In this document: in pieces, positions 1 through 9,182 of the stretch
How positions within the stretch are numbered: position 1 is the first letter of the stretch
How the letters are laid out: each line of letters opens with the position of its first letter
From: Phycisphaerales bacterium
GTDB lineage: Bacteria; Planctomycetota; Phycisphaerae; Phycisphaerales; SM1A02
Direction of reading: 5' to 3'
DNA: 64,000 bases
Assembly: GCA_029260575.1 (NCBI GenBank)
Contig: JAJDDB010000004.1
Location: forward strand, 452,608 to 516,607
Program-made: the position numbers and the translations under genes
Notes under the pieces: generated by a model
Databases searched by the model: none
What the model saw: only the letters and a program-made list of their open reading frames with translations
Told to the model about the DNA's origin: nothing

Positions 1-929
1 AGCCGGGTAAGCTGGTCAAGGGCACAATTCAGATCCGCAACAACGGCGACAAGCCGGTGTTCATCGAATCAAGTAAAGCCAGTTGTTCATGTACAGCTGT
101 GGACATGTCCGAGACGTGGATTCAGCCGGGCGATTCCGTGGCGATGGAAGCGACGTTCACCAAGCAGGCCCTCGGTGAGAAACAGGCTGCTGTTCGTTTC
201 AAGATTCAGGGCTATGACGAAATAGTGGCTGTGGATTTGAAAGCATTAGTCGCACTGCCCGTGATGGCGCAGCCGGCGTATATCTACGCAGAGTTTGACA
301 ATCAAACACACCAGACGCAGGTTTCCAGCGGACAGATCACGATTCAGTCAATCGACGACATGCCGTTTCGTATTCTTGCGATCGACGGTGGCGAGCCGAA
401 CTACATCGGTTTTGATCCGGCAGTCGACGCACCGCGCAGCAGCTACGAAGTTGCGTGGGATGTGAGTGATGTAAATGATCAGACGTGTCGTCGTGCTGAT
501 GGTTCAAAGCTGCGACGTTTCTGGGCGGTCGAAACCGACCATCCGGGTTGTCCCGTGTTTGATGTGCAGGTTCGCCATCAGTGTACGCTTCCGGAGAAGC
601 TCGGCAATCGCCGTTGGGTCGTCTCGCCGCAGCGGATTCTGCTTGGCGAATTGCGCCCCGGTGAATCCACGGAAGTTGATGTCCTGATGAAGTGGCTTCC
701 CAATTCACAGCACAATGAAGAGGTGTACAGCGTGCTTGCGGAGTCGCCACATCTCCGTGTGGAAGTTGTGAGTTTTGATCGTGCGCGAGGCAAGGGCACC
801 GAGGACAACGTCCGTCTGCGCGTTACGGCCAGCAAAGACATTCCCGAGGGATTGATCTACGAGAACGCCCGTGTGCATTCGCAGCTTTTCAACGCACCGT
901 TAATCCTGATCGGTCGCACGGCTCGATAA
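1..929 (+). CDS. DUF1573 domain protein (5' end outside window)
   Basis: The reading frame is open from base 3 and has no start inside the window, so this is the C-terminal 308 residues of a longer protein. The visible N-terminal part has the DUF1573 pattern: a strand ending in KPVFIESSKASCSCT, then IQPGDSVAMEATF, which resembles the usual SCGCT...PGE...F signature of this Ig-like family. A second Ig-like segment follows near RILLGELRPGEST. DUF1573 proteins are mostly exported and are very common in planctomycetes and Bacteroidetes; their molecular role is not established. It stops with TAA 137 bases before the next gene. The family call is fairly sure, the function unknown. Confidence 0.75.
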   Translation, partial: PGKLVKGTIQIRNNGDKPVFIESSKASCSCTAVDMSETWIQPGDSVAMEATFTKQALGEKQAAVRFKIQGYDEIVAVDLKALVALPVMAQPAYIYAEFDNQTHQTQVSSGQITIQSIDDMPFRILAIDGGEPNYIGFDPAVDAPRSSYEVAWDVSDVNDQTCRRADGSKLRRFWAVETDHPGCPVFDVQVRHQCTLPEKLGNRRWVVSPQRILLGELRPGESTEVDVLMKWLPNSQHNEEVYSVLAESPHLRVEVVSFDRARGKGTEDNVRLRVTASKDIPEGLIYENARVHSQLFNAPLILIGRTAR

Positions 930-1066
930 TCGATCGGACGTAACACCGACAGGCCGGATGACTTGTGTTCAACAGTGATTGTTGATGGTCGACCTGAGTC
1001 GTGCCGATGGGTGGCTGTGGCAGCGGCAATGCCGCATCTGCCGTAGAGATCCGATCGGGCACCAAC

Positions 1067-1432
1067 ATGCGCATCCTGGTTATCGATGATTCTGCAATCT
1101 GTGCCAGCACCACGCGGCTGGCGCTGCAACACATCGAAGATGTGGTTGTACTGGAATCGCGAAACGCCGAGACGGCATTGGAACTGTCTGCCGACTATGA
1201 ACCTGATTTGATGCTCGTTGACTGGACGATGCCCGTCATGTCCGGCCGGTCGATGATTGAAAGCTACCGCGAGAACGGCGGAGCGGCTCGCGTCATTGTG
1301 ATGGCCCAGGAATCAGAGCGCAACGACATGGTTCATGCTCTGCGGGCGGGTGCAAACCATTATGTATTGAAGCCGTTTGCACCAGCGACGCTGATCCGGT
1401 GCATCGAGTACGTAATGTCGCGTGATCCCTGA
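1067..1432 (+). CDS. Stand-alone receiver (CheY-like) protein
   Basis: This is a 121-residue single receiver domain. The acidic pair Asp7/Asp8 follows the first strand (MRILVIDDS), the phosphoacceptor Asp52 lies in LMLVDWTMP, and Lys102 lies in LKPF. The Thr/Ser normally found at the end of strand four appears to be Ala80, which could change phosphorylation-dependent switching. A longer reading from an ATG at 1001 would add 22 residues without receiver character, so the ATG at 1067 is chosen. No DNA-binding output domain and no kinase gene are nearby, so its partner cannot be named. It probably works by protein-protein contact. Confidence 0.85.
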   Translation: MRILVIDDSAICASTTRLALQHIEDVVVLESRNAETALELSADYEPDLMLVDWTMPVMSGRSMIESYRENGGAARVIVMAQESERNDMVHALRAGANHYVLKPFAPATLIRCIEYVMSRDP

Positions 1433-1516
1433 CGGCGAAGACGATGCCTTGTTGTTCTCGCCTGATGTGCCAGCGGTGGTTACGATACTTCTGCACAGCT
1501 CGGAGGAGCGATCGGC

Positions 1517-2305
1517 ATGCGAATCGGCGTCATCATTCCCGCAGCAGGCACAAGCACACGATTCGGCGGTTCGGACAAACTGTCACAGGACCTCGGCGGT
1601 CGACCCCTGCTTGTGCGCACGATCGAAGCATTCGGCAAACATGATGAAGTCGGCGCGATTGTTGTCGCAGGGCCGCCGGATGATTTTGATGCATTCCGTG
1701 AACGGTTTGGTCCAACGCTCGGCTTTCATGGCGCAGTCGTTGTGGCCGGCGGTCGGACGGAACGATGGGAATCGGTCAAGCTCGCGTTGGACGCATTGCC
1801 GAATGATTGCACGCATATCGCTGTGCATGATGCGGCCCGGCCGGCGGTTGATGCGGCGCTGATCGCGCGCGTGTTCGAAGCTGCACGACTGTACCCGGCT
1901 GTGGTTCCTGCAGTACAAGTGTCTGATACTATTAAACGCGTTGCGGGACAGGTTGTATCGGCTTCCGTCGAAGAGGATGATCCGGCCGATGCGATCCTGG
2001 GCGATGTGGGCCGGTGTACGGTTGACTCGCAGGATGTGGTGGAGACATTGGATCGAACGAATCTGGTTGCAGTGCAGACCCCACAGGTGTTTGACGCTGA
2101 AATGCTGCGCAGAGCTTATGCCCAGGACGATCTAAGCGGTGTGACGGACGATGCGTCAGTGGTTGAGCGTGCCGGCGAAACTGTTCGGGTTGTGGCAGGC
2201 GATGTTCGTAATATCAAAGTCACAACCACGGCGGATCTGCAATTGATTCGTGCGATTCTGGGTGTGAAAGCGCCGGCGCAGCGGCCGGCCCACAAGCGAT
2301 TCTGA
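1517..2305 (+). CDS. ispD: 2-C-methyl-D-erythritol 4-phosphate cytidylyltransferase
   Basis: IspD transfers CMP from CTP to methylerythritol phosphate in the non-mevalonate isoprenoid pathway. The nucleotide-binding motif PAAGTSTRFGG spans residues 8-18 with Lys21 just after it. The conserved HDAARP lies at 104-109 (Asp105 is the likely metal ligand). The C-terminal TDDASVVE and the closing NIKVTTTADL are also typical. At 262 residues it is a little longer than usual because of an Ala/Pro/Arg tail. A strong Shine-Dalgarno GGAGGAG (1502-1508) sits 8 nt before the ATG. IspF is not adjacent. Confidence 0.95.
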   Translation: MRIGVIIPAAGTSTRFGGSDKLSQDLGGRPLLVRTIEAFGKHDEVGAIVVAGPPDDFDAFRERFGPTLGFHGAVVVAGGRTERWESVKLALDALPNDCTHIAVHDAARPAVDAALIARVFEAARLYPAVVPAVQVSDTIKRVAGQVVSASVEEDDPADAILGDVGRCTVDSQDVVETLDRTNLVAVQTPQVFDAEMLRRAYAQDDLSGVTDDASVVERAGETVRVVAGDVRNIKVTTTADLQLIRAILGVKAPAQRPAHKRF

Positions 2306-2335
2306 TTGTATTGGTGAACCGCTGTTGTTTATATT
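2306..2335 (+). promoter_or_regulatory. Candidate sigma-70 promoter upstream of the beta-helix gene
   Basis: TTGTAT (2306-2311), an 18-nt spacer and TATATT (2330-2335) lie directly after ispD. The -10 matches the consensus at 5 of 6 positions but the -35 only at 3 of 6. It would leave a leader of about 200 nt. Nothing else recognisable is in 2336-2543. Confidence 0.3.
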
Positions 2336-2543
2336 CAAACCCAAGTCGTGTCGGCCTGTAACAATTAGGCGTTTTATTGGTGTCTGTTGCGCCTGGACAA
2401 GAGTTGGCTGATAGGACGGCGCATTCCCCGCAAGTTCACGAGATAGCGCACAGCCTCCTTGCGTCGGCAGGTTGAGGTTCGCATGCTCAGATCAGACGTG
2501 CAGCGCAAATCATGCGCCGCAGTTGCGGAAAGGTATGCACACA

Positions 2544-5045
2544 ATGCGACGACCCGAAGTCCAGCCAAGCCAGCGGCAATTCGTGAGCAATCTGATTGAT
2601 GGAATTGTTGAGCACGTGTCATCATCGATTCGCAGTGCATCTCCCGTGAAGCTGCGTGTGCTTGTGGGGTTGAGCGCGCTGTTGCTCATGCTCGTGTCAT
2701 TCCGATCGGCGTTGGCTGAGACGACTGCGCCAGCTGTTGATTCGCCGATCATGATTCAGGTTGCGCTGACGAATCCGGCTGAGCAACTTGAATTGAAGTC
2801 TGCTGCACGAGCGGAACTGATGGGCGCTGTTACAGAAAAGATGGCACAGACGGCTGCGGCGCATCCTGACAGCGTGCTCGTATTGCGTGTTCGGCCTGGG
2901 GCGCTTCGCTTCAATCGCCTGTCGCAAGAAATGCAAGAGCAGTTGATCAAGACGCACGGCAGCGACGCAGCGCAATGGTATGAGCAGTCATTGGCAACGC
3001 TGCTGCACGCAATGCTTCAGAATGCGCACGGCCAGCATTCCGAATCGTCATTCAGTGTCTACGGACTTCCGATCGAAGGACGCCCAGCTGGCGTTGCTGC
3101 GACGAATGCACGGTACGCAGCGATTGTGCAGCAGATTGATGTTCTGGTTGCGGGATGGAAACCGATTGTTTCACATGCTGATGCAGGAACAGCATCCGCG
3201 GTTGAACAACGGCTACCCGCCGCGATGCTGTCCCGTTCCGGTAGGTTGTTGTATTACCGCATGAACTCGCAATGGCGCGTATACGGCGGAAATGCTCCAA
3301 CATCGCAACGCACCGGCCACACTGCGCAGGACGCTGTGACAGCGCGGGCGATGGACATGCTGGCTCGTAACCCCGATCTGGTATCCATCCTGAAACAGCA
3401 CGGCATCGATCCAGCGCAGCTCGCAAGCACGCTCGATGAATACGATCAACTTGATCTGTTGGCATTACTTGCGGACTGGGGTGTTGCAAATTCGCAGTGG
3501 GACCTAAACGGCGACGGGACAGTCAACATCTTTGATCTCTTGGAACTGCTTGCCAGTTGGAACGAGCCGGATGCGCCGGATTCGGGAATCGCGCGTTTCG
3601 CTGCGATGGACAGTGAATATGTGATCGGCTCGGGCGTGCTTATCAGTGTGGAGTTGCTCGCTGATGCTCCGAGCGGTGCTGATGTGGTTTTCCAGACATG
3701 GTCTGACGTCTCCAGTTCGATAGAGTCGGCATATCACGACACTTCGGCACCGTTTGAATACCCAACCGGCGCGTTGGATCACGTTACGCCGGGGCCGGCG
3801 GAAATTCAGGCACTTGTTCGTGATGCGCAGGATCAGGTCGTGCTGCGTCTGACCGCTCGAATTGAATTTGTCCTGGATCCCGGTGGAGACGATGATCCTG
3901 ACGACAACGGCGAAGATGATCCGCCGGTCGATGATCCATTGCCTGCACCGGATGATGGTGATGATGCGGGCGATGACTGGTCCGGCCTGTTTGTTGACCT
4001 TGATGAATCGCTGGTCGCACATCTCCAGCCAATTGACTTGCCAACCCAACCGCAACTCGACAACCCACGACAGTTCGACATTCACAGTCCCGGCGATATT
4101 CCCAATCCGATCCCAAGCAATAGCGTCTTGACAGTACATCGCGACATTGAGTTGCCGGACGCCAATGCTGGTTTCGTGTTCAATCAAGGTGCGTCTGATG
4201 TGCTTGTGCAGTTTGCACAGGGCGCGCAGATTCAATACACCGGCGGCTTCTCCGATCGCGCTGTGTTTCAATTTCGCAGCAGCGCAGCACGCATCCGAAT
4301 CGAAAATGCGGTGATTACAGGCCCGACCGGTACGCGCAATACCTGTCACGGGTTTGCGACAATGCTCGGCAGTGGTACGTGCTCAGACATCACCATCGTC
4401 GGAGGCGAAGTCAGCGGCGTACGGTATACCTTCCAGGGCGAAGGCGGCTGCGAGCGATTGCTCATCACCGGCGTGCGTGCGCACAGCAACTGGGAGTATT
4501 TCGTCTGGGGTTCGAACACGATGAACAACGTCACGATCTGTCACAACACAGTCGATGGCGTTGAGGTGCAGCACGGCATCCGTCTCGCGCCGGGCGTGGT
4601 TGGTGTGAATATTGTTTCCAACGACATTCGTGTTGGGCAGCAGGGTCTGATCAAACGTTCGATCTGGATTGCTGGTGCGTACAACGTCACGATCGTGGAC
4701 AATCACACGCGCGATGGGCGCATTACCATCGGGCCGAATCCAGCGTTCAATGAACCGGGGCCTCGCGCTGTTGTGCTGGCGGGAAACACGATTGACCATG
4801 ATCGAAACAATCTCGCGATTGAATTGTTCAGCGGGACTCGAAGTGTTCTAGTTTCAGGCAATACGGTGACGACGCCGCATTCCAATTGGATGCAGGTTGG
4901 TGTTACTGACCAGTTCAACAGGCCGTTTGAGGATATTCACTGGACGCAGGACAACATCGCCAACGACATTGAAAGGCATGGATTCGACGGGATTCGCGTT
5001 TCGGCGGCATATGTCGGCCAGTCTGATATCGGACCCGTCGATTGA
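2544..5045 (+). CDS. Large secreted right-handed beta-helix protein with internal dockerin-like module
   Basis: From the ATG at 2544 the product is 833 residues. This start is preferred because GGAAAGG ends 10 nt upstream; an ATG at 2535 and a TTG at 2472 are in frame but worse placed. An unusually long basic N-region leads to a hydrophobic segment (about 39-53) with likely cleavage after SALA58. A dockerin-like module sits in mid-protein (about 320-340, NGDGTVNIFDLLELLASW). An Asp/Pro-rich acidic linker follows (about 445-478). The C-terminal half is a pectate-lyase-like parallel beta-helix with repeats such as NVTICHNTVDG, NVTIVDNHT and AVVLAGNTID. Such helices often bind or cleave polysaccharide, and the position before the polysaccharide locus fits that. 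No catalytic residues can be assigned, so enzyme versus structural protein is open. Confidence 0.75.
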   Translation: MRRPEVQPSQRQFVSNLIDGIVEHVSSSIRSASPVKLRVLVGLSALLLMLVSFRSALAETTAPAVDSPIMIQVALTNPAEQLELKSAARAELMGAVTEKMAQTAAAHPDSVLVLRVRPGALRFNRLSQEMQEQLIKTHGSDAAQWYEQSLATLLHAMLQNAHGQHSESSFSVYGLPIEGRPAGVAATNARYAAIVQQIDVLVAGWKPIVSHADAGTASAVEQRLPAAMLSRSGRLLYYRMNSQWRVYGGNAPTSQRTGHTAQDAVTARAMDMLARNPDLVSILKQHGIDPAQLASTLDEYDQLDLLALLADWGVANSQWDLNGDGTVNIFDLLELLASWNEPDAPDSGIARFAAMDSEYVIGSGVLISVELLADAPSGADVVFQTWSDVSSSIESAYHDTSAPFEYPTGALDHVTPGPAEIQALVRDAQDQVVLRLTARIEFVLDPGGDDDPDDNGEDDPPVDDPLPAPDDGDDAGDDWSGLFVDLDESLVAHLQPIDLPTQPQLDNPRQFDIHSPGDIPNPIPSNSVLTVHRDIELPDANAGFVFNQGASDVLVQFAQGAQIQYTGGFSDRAVFQFRSSAARIRIENAVITGPTGTRNTCHGFATMLGSGTCSDITIVGGEVSGVRYTFQGEGGCERLLITGVRAHSNWEYFVWGSNTMNNVTICHNTVDGVEVQHGIRLAPGVVGVNIVSNDIRVGQQGLIKRSIWIAGAYNVTIVDNHTRDGRITIGPNPAFNEPGPRAVVLAGNTIDHDRNNLAIELFSGTRSVLVSGNTVTTPHSNWMQVGVTDQFNRPFEDIHWTQDNIANDIERHGFDGIRVSAAYVGQSDIGPVD

Positions 5046-5273
5046 TGTCCATTCTGCGAAGCGCAAACGAACCCGTTGAATGCGTCGTGTGACGATCAAG
5101 GGGTACAATATCTGCGTGGAGGAGTGCAAAGTTGATACCTGGCGCAGAACCGGCGCGATTGAACTGTTCCATTGCGTATTGTGCGACTTGGCAGGCACCA
5201 AATCGTCTGTCGAACCCAAGGAACCCGCACCGCGGTCTGCGCCGCAGCTGTCAATGAGCCGATAGAACTGCAG

Positions 5274-6722
5274 ATGTCCACCAGCGAGGTTGCCAGCCCG
5301 ATTGCGTCCGAGAATCCACCTGCGCAGATGCATTCTGTTCAACGGACTGAGAATGTGAACAGCACCGCAACGCCGATGGCTTCGCTGCGCAAGCTTGCGG
5401 TGCAGGGTTCACTGTGGACGATCTTCGGTCATGGACTTTCGGAAGTCATTCGTTTCGGCGGACACCTCATTATCGCGCGACTCGTCGTGCCGGAAGTGTT
5501 CGGCATTATGGCGCTGGTGACAGTGTTCATGACGGGCTTGCAGATGTTCAGCGACATCGGGATCGGACCCAGTGTCGTACAGGACAAGCGCGGCGATGAT
5601 CCGAAGTTTCTGAACACCGCGTGGACGATACAGATTATTCGCGGCACAGCGTTAACCATAGCAACGCTCGCACTGGCGTACCCGTTTGCGCAGGTCTATT
5701 ACGCGGAGTTATTCTGGCTGTTGCCGGTGGCGGCGCTTGGTCCGTTTCTCAGTGGATTCCTGTCGACATCCCTGGCGTCGTTGCACCGCAGGTTGTCAAT
5801 CGGCAAGTTGATGATCTTCGAATTGTCGCTGGCGGTCATGCGCGCCGCAGCATCGATCGGGTTCGTGCTGCTGTTGCCGGATCATGCGGTGCTCGCTCTG
5901 ATTATTGCAAACCTTTTGGTTGAACTTGCGCGTTTAGTCATCAGTCACACGATTCTGGGCAGCGATCGCAACCGGTTGTGCTGGGATCAGGAATCAGCTT
6001 CACGGCTGTTTCGCTTCGGTCGCTGGATCTTTATCAGCACGGCATTGACATTTTTCATCGGCTATGGCGACAAGCTGATTCTCGGTACGGTCTTCAGCGA
6101 AGCGGAACTCGGCATCTACGTCATCGCGTACTTCCTGTCCGATGCGATTGTGCAGGCACTGCGCAGGCTTGCGCACATGGTGTTGTTTCCGTTGTATGCA
6201 CGGCTGTCGGATCACGGTGATGGAGCACTGCGCAAGGAGATGCTGCTGATTCGCAGCGTGTTGATGGCGCTGACGCTGCCGCCGCTGTGGGTGCTTGCGG
6301 TTTTCGGATCGGACATAGTGAGAATGCTGTACACTGAGGAATATGCCGCAGCAGGCTGGATTCTCCAGTTGCTCGCAATGGGAACGATTGCCAAGAGCAT
6401 GGCGGTAACGCTTTCGCCGGTGCTTTTGTCAATGGGTGATTCATTCCGCAATATGCTGCTTATGATTACGCGTACGGTTTTCATGTTTGGTGGGATGTGG
6501 CTCGGATATTCATTGGCTGGAACAACGGGCGTGATCATCGGTGTGGCAGCAGCATCGACACTGAATTACCCGGTGCTTGCGTTCTTCACGAAGAAGTACG
6601 GCGTGTGGATGCCGTGGCTGGACATCGGCGCGCTGACTGCGAGCGCATTGTTTATTGGCGGCGGACTGCTGCTCATGGGCGCGCCGGACATGTGGGGTCA
6701 ACTGCCGGCCGGAGGCGGGTGA
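5274..6722 (+). CDS. Polysaccharide flippase (Wzx / MOP superfamily)
   Basis: This 482-residue polytopic membrane protein has about twelve predicted helices and the general look of the RfbX/MurJ-type polysaccharide transport family. The N-terminal amphipathic start (LRKLAVQGSLWTIFGHG) and the ARLVVPEVFGIMALV segment are typical of lipopolysaccharide/teichuronic acid type flippases. It should move undecaprenyl-PP-linked repeat units across the cytoplasmic membrane. The ATG at 5274 is chosen. An upstream in-frame ATG at 5172 would add a 34-residue Arg/Cys/Ala-rich stretch with no family resemblance. It is the first gene of the polysaccharide locus; the next gene follows directly on its stop. 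Confidence 0.85.
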   Translation: MSTSEVASPIASENPPAQMHSVQRTENVNSTATPMASLRKLAVQGSLWTIFGHGLSEVIRFGGHLIIARLVVPEVFGIMALVTVFMTGLQMFSDIGIGPSVVQDKRGDDPKFLNTAWTIQIIRGTALTIATLALAYPFAQVYYAELFWLLPVAALGPFLSGFLSTSLASLHRRLSIGKLMIFELSLAVMRAAASIGFVLLLPDHAVLALIIANLLVELARLVISHTILGSDRNRLCWDQESASRLFRFGRWIFISTALTFFIGYGDKLILGTVFSEAELGIYVIAYFLSDAIVQALRRLAHMVLFPLYARLSDHGDGALRKEMLLIRSVLMALTLPPLWVLAVFGSDIVRMLYTEEYAAAGWILQLLAMGTIAKSMAVTLSPVLLSMGDSFRNMLLMITRTVFMFGGMWLGYSLAGTTGVIIGVAAASTLNYPVLAFFTKKYGVWMPWLDIGALTASALFIGGGLLLMGAPDMWGQLPAGGG

Positions 6723-6725
6723 GTG

Positions 6726-7997
6726 ATGCGGTTGCTCGATGTCACGACAACGAAGGCAGATGGTCGCATTCGGCTGTCGGGGCTGGTTGATGTGGAAGGG
6801 AGTGCTGCACCACTCGAGTTGTTCTTTGAGTTCCCACTGGAATGTGAATCGTGGCTCAGCACGACCGGTGATGCGTTTGTCCCCGCACTCTTGCCGCGTG
6901 CGATGCAGCACGGTACGGATTTGCATCTTGATGTCCCGGTCACCGATGAGGTGATCGACTGGGCCATTCAATTCCAGGATCTGTATACCAATTGGTATCC
7001 ACAGATCATGCAGCGCATCACGATTCATGCGCCGCACCGGCAGCCGATGCGCGATGCGGGTACAAGACACGTTGCTGCGTTCTTTTCCATGGGTGTGGAT
7101 TCCTTTTATACGCTTTTGAAGAATATGCGGGCGTGGCCGTCGCCGGCCGGGGCGATTACGCATTTGTTGTATGTTGAGGGGCTGGATACGCCACTGCGCG
7201 ATGTGGACAATGGTGCTGAGACACGCGCCGCCATTCAGGCGGTCGCACGCGCAGCGGGCAAAGAATTGATTGTCGGGCGCACGAATCTGCGCGATGATTC
7301 GCTGATGGACTACGGCCTGTATTACGCAGGTCCGTGTCTTAGTGCAGTTGCATTGTCAATAGCGCCTGCACTTTCCGAAGCATTGATTGCCAACGCAACC
7401 GATTATCGTGGCCTGTATGCAGGAGCATGTCATCCACTTGTGGAAGGCCGCATTCGAGCGGGACACTTTCAGGTGATCTCCGATGGTGGTGAGCGCAATC
7501 GACTGCACCGCATTGTGGATCTTGTCGGTACGGATCCTCTGTCGTTGAAATACCTGCGTGTCTGCACACAGAATCGCAGCGGCGTACACAATTGCGGGCA
7601 ATGCCAGAAGTGCCTGCGAACGATGGTGACGCTGCACCTGATGGGTGTCTTGAAGAAAGCGCCAACCTTTCCGCACGAGTTCAACGCGCGAACGGTCCGC
7701 CACCTGTGTATCCGCAACGACTGGGATATGCATTATCTCCAGGAGATCCTTGAATACGCTGTCGAGAGTGATGCCGATCCGGCGGTGACACGCGAACTTC
7801 GACGCCTTTTTGGAATATACAGGCGATGGAACTGGTGGCAGCGAAAGCTCGCGCCAACTCCGCTACGATTCGTCGTACCAATGCTGGACCATGTCTGGCG
7901 GCGGATTCGCGGCCTTCGGTCGGAAATTGGTTCTCGCAACGGCAATCGCAATCCACAACCTGGGGCGCGCAACCTCGCTGCGGTAAACGAACGGTAG
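6726..7997 (+). CDS. QueC-like PP-loop ATPase family protein in polysaccharide locus
   Basis: This is a 423-residue protein without membrane segments. A PP-loop-like motif, FFSMGVDSFYTL, lies near residue 120; the first Gly of the classic SGGxDS is Met here. A four-cysteine-like knuckle with core CGQCQKC lies near 288-296, the same order as in QueC-type adenine nucleotide alpha hydrolases. Those enzymes adenylate a carboxylate and install nitrogen. The roughly 110-residue N-terminal domain is not recognised. GGAGG at the end of the flippase gene precedes both the GTG (6723) and the ATG (6726). A role in modifying a sugar carboxylate is an inference from the neighbours; no substrate can be read from the sequence. 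Confidence 0.6.
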   Translation: MRLLDVTTTKADGRIRLSGLVDVEGSAAPLELFFEFPLECESWLSTTGDAFVPALLPRAMQHGTDLHLDVPVTDEVIDWAIQFQDLYTNWYPQIMQRITIHAPHRQPMRDAGTRHVAAFFSMGVDSFYTLLKNMRAWPSPAGAITHLLYVEGLDTPLRDVDNGAETRAAIQAVARAAGKELIVGRTNLRDDSLMDYGLYYAGPCLSAVALSIAPALSEALIANATDYRGLYAGACHPLVEGRIRAGHFQVISDGGERNRLHRIVDLVGTDPLSLKYLRVCTQNRSGVHNCGQCQKCLRTMVTLHLMGVLKKAPTFPHEFNARTVRHLCIRNDWDMHYLQEILEYAVESDADPAVTRELRRLFGIYRRWNWWQRKLAPTPLRFVVPMLDHVWRRIRGLRSEIGSRNGNRNPQPGARNLAAVNER

Positions 7998-8048
7998 GGG
8001 ATGATGGAAGAAGTGCAGCAGTTGAACACCGGAGGATGCAGACGCCGT

Positions 8049-9182
8049 ATGACGATTGCGGGATCGTTCGGTTTCGGCAATGCTGGTGATGAAGGTGCGC
8101 CGCTGGCGATGCAGGACATGGCTCGCTCAATCGGCATCGATCTTGTGTGTGATGCACTCGGCAGATTCGATGAGCCCTCGGCACGAAGTGTCATCGGCCT
8201 GGGCGCAGATGATACGGAGCGACGACGGCAGCTCATGAATCAACCACTACTGTATGTCGGCGGCGGTATTGTTGAGCCTCAGGACAAGGCGGCTGTGTCG
8301 CGCATCGGCGCCTGGGCGAGTCAACACAATGTGCCCTACACAGTGTTATTCGGCGCAGCAGTCGAACCGCGCGTCCGTTACGGATGGCGATCACGTCGTC
8401 GATTGAACGCAGATTTGCGGCGAGTGTCCCGTCTGTTTGTGCGAGATGTCATCTCAGCAACGGAGTTGTCACGATTGATGCCGATGGCTGATATCGAGAC
8501 GATCGGCGATGTGGTTTTGTGGCTCGAAGCGGGAACCCGGCCGCAGGAGTTGGACGGGATCGATGAATATATCGCTGTGAATCTGGCGCCGCGCTGGTCT
8601 GATGAGCTGGGATGGCGGCAGTGGATTGCCGCACAACTGATGCGGCTGACATCTGAATTGAAAATGCCGCTCGTATTTGTTCCGTGTACTCAGCACTTTG
8701 ATCGTGATCAGGACGAACATGATGCGGTGGCGCGTTTGCTTGCGGACTCGAACTGTGCTCAGCCGATCATTCGACTTGATGGAACGTACAGCCCACGGAC
8801 GATTGCAGCAGCATTCGGGAGCGCGACACTGACAGTTGGTATGCGATTGCATGCCTGCGTACTTTCGTACGCACAGGAAGTTCCCTGGGTCGGCCTGACG
8901 TACCACCCGAAGTTATCGGGCTTCGCTGCGACGGTTGAACAGCCTGCGCGCCTGTTGCCACATGACCTTCCTGCACTGCAATCACAAGACGTTTACGGGT
9001 TCACGTTTTCGTCGCTCGAAATGGCCGATTGTGATCTTGTACGAGCAGCACGGGAGGCGTTGGGGGAATCGTCGTTTCATCGACTTGATCCGCTGAAGGC
9101 GGACCTTGCGGCTGCATTTCGGATGGTTCTGGAGGAATCGGCGACGGCTGCCGAGGGTATAGCTCAGTCGGAGATCGGTTGA
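8049..9182 (+). CDS. Polysaccharide pyruvyl transferase family protein (CsaB/WcaK-like)
   Basis: The family is recognised from the N-terminal GSFGFGNAGDEG, where members usually have a GxxGxGNxGDE loop. Further signs are the mid-protein LLYVGGGIVEP and the RDVISATEL and GMRLHACVLS segments. These enzymes transfer a ketal-linked pyruvate from phosphoenolpyruvate to a sugar. The ATG at 8049 places the GNxGDE loop at the usual distance from the N-terminus and has GGAGG at 8031-8035; ATGs at 8001/8004 would add 15-16 residues. The length is then 377 residues. The stop overlaps the next start (TGATG). Confidence 0.8.
   Translation: MTIAGSFGFGNAGDEGAPLAMQDMARSIGIDLVCDALGRFDEPSARSVIGLGADDTERRRQLMNQPLLYVGGGIVEPQDKAAVSRIGAWASQHNVPYTVLFGAAVEPRVRYGWRSRRRLNADLRRVSRLFVRDVISATELSRLMPMADIETIGDVVLWLEAGTRPQELDGIDEYIAVNLAPRWSDELGWRQWIAAQLMRLTSELKMPLVFVPCTQHFDRDQDEHDAVARLLADSNCAQPIIRLDGTYSPRTIAAAFGSATLTVGMRLHACVLSYAQEVPWVGLTYHPKLSGFAATVEQPARLLPHDLPALQSQDVYGFTFSSLEMADCDLVRAAREALGESSFHRLDPLKADLAAAFRMVLEESATAAEGIAQSEIG

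Noticed and set aside
3504..4349. A 281-codon open frame on the minus strand
   Set aside because: It lies wholly opposite the beta-helix gene, has no recognisable domain and a composition typical of antisense frames in GC-rich coding DNA.
4981..5000. GGATTCGACGGGATTC resembles the 5' motif of tmRNA
   Set aside because: It is in frame within the beta-helix gene (HGFDGIR), and no tRNA-like 3' domain or tag reading frame is found near it.
5080..5265. A 61-codon plus-strand frame between the beta-helix gene and the flippase
   Set aside because: It has no ribosome site or motif and ends just before the flippase start; a TACAAT at 5104-5109 lacks a matching -35.
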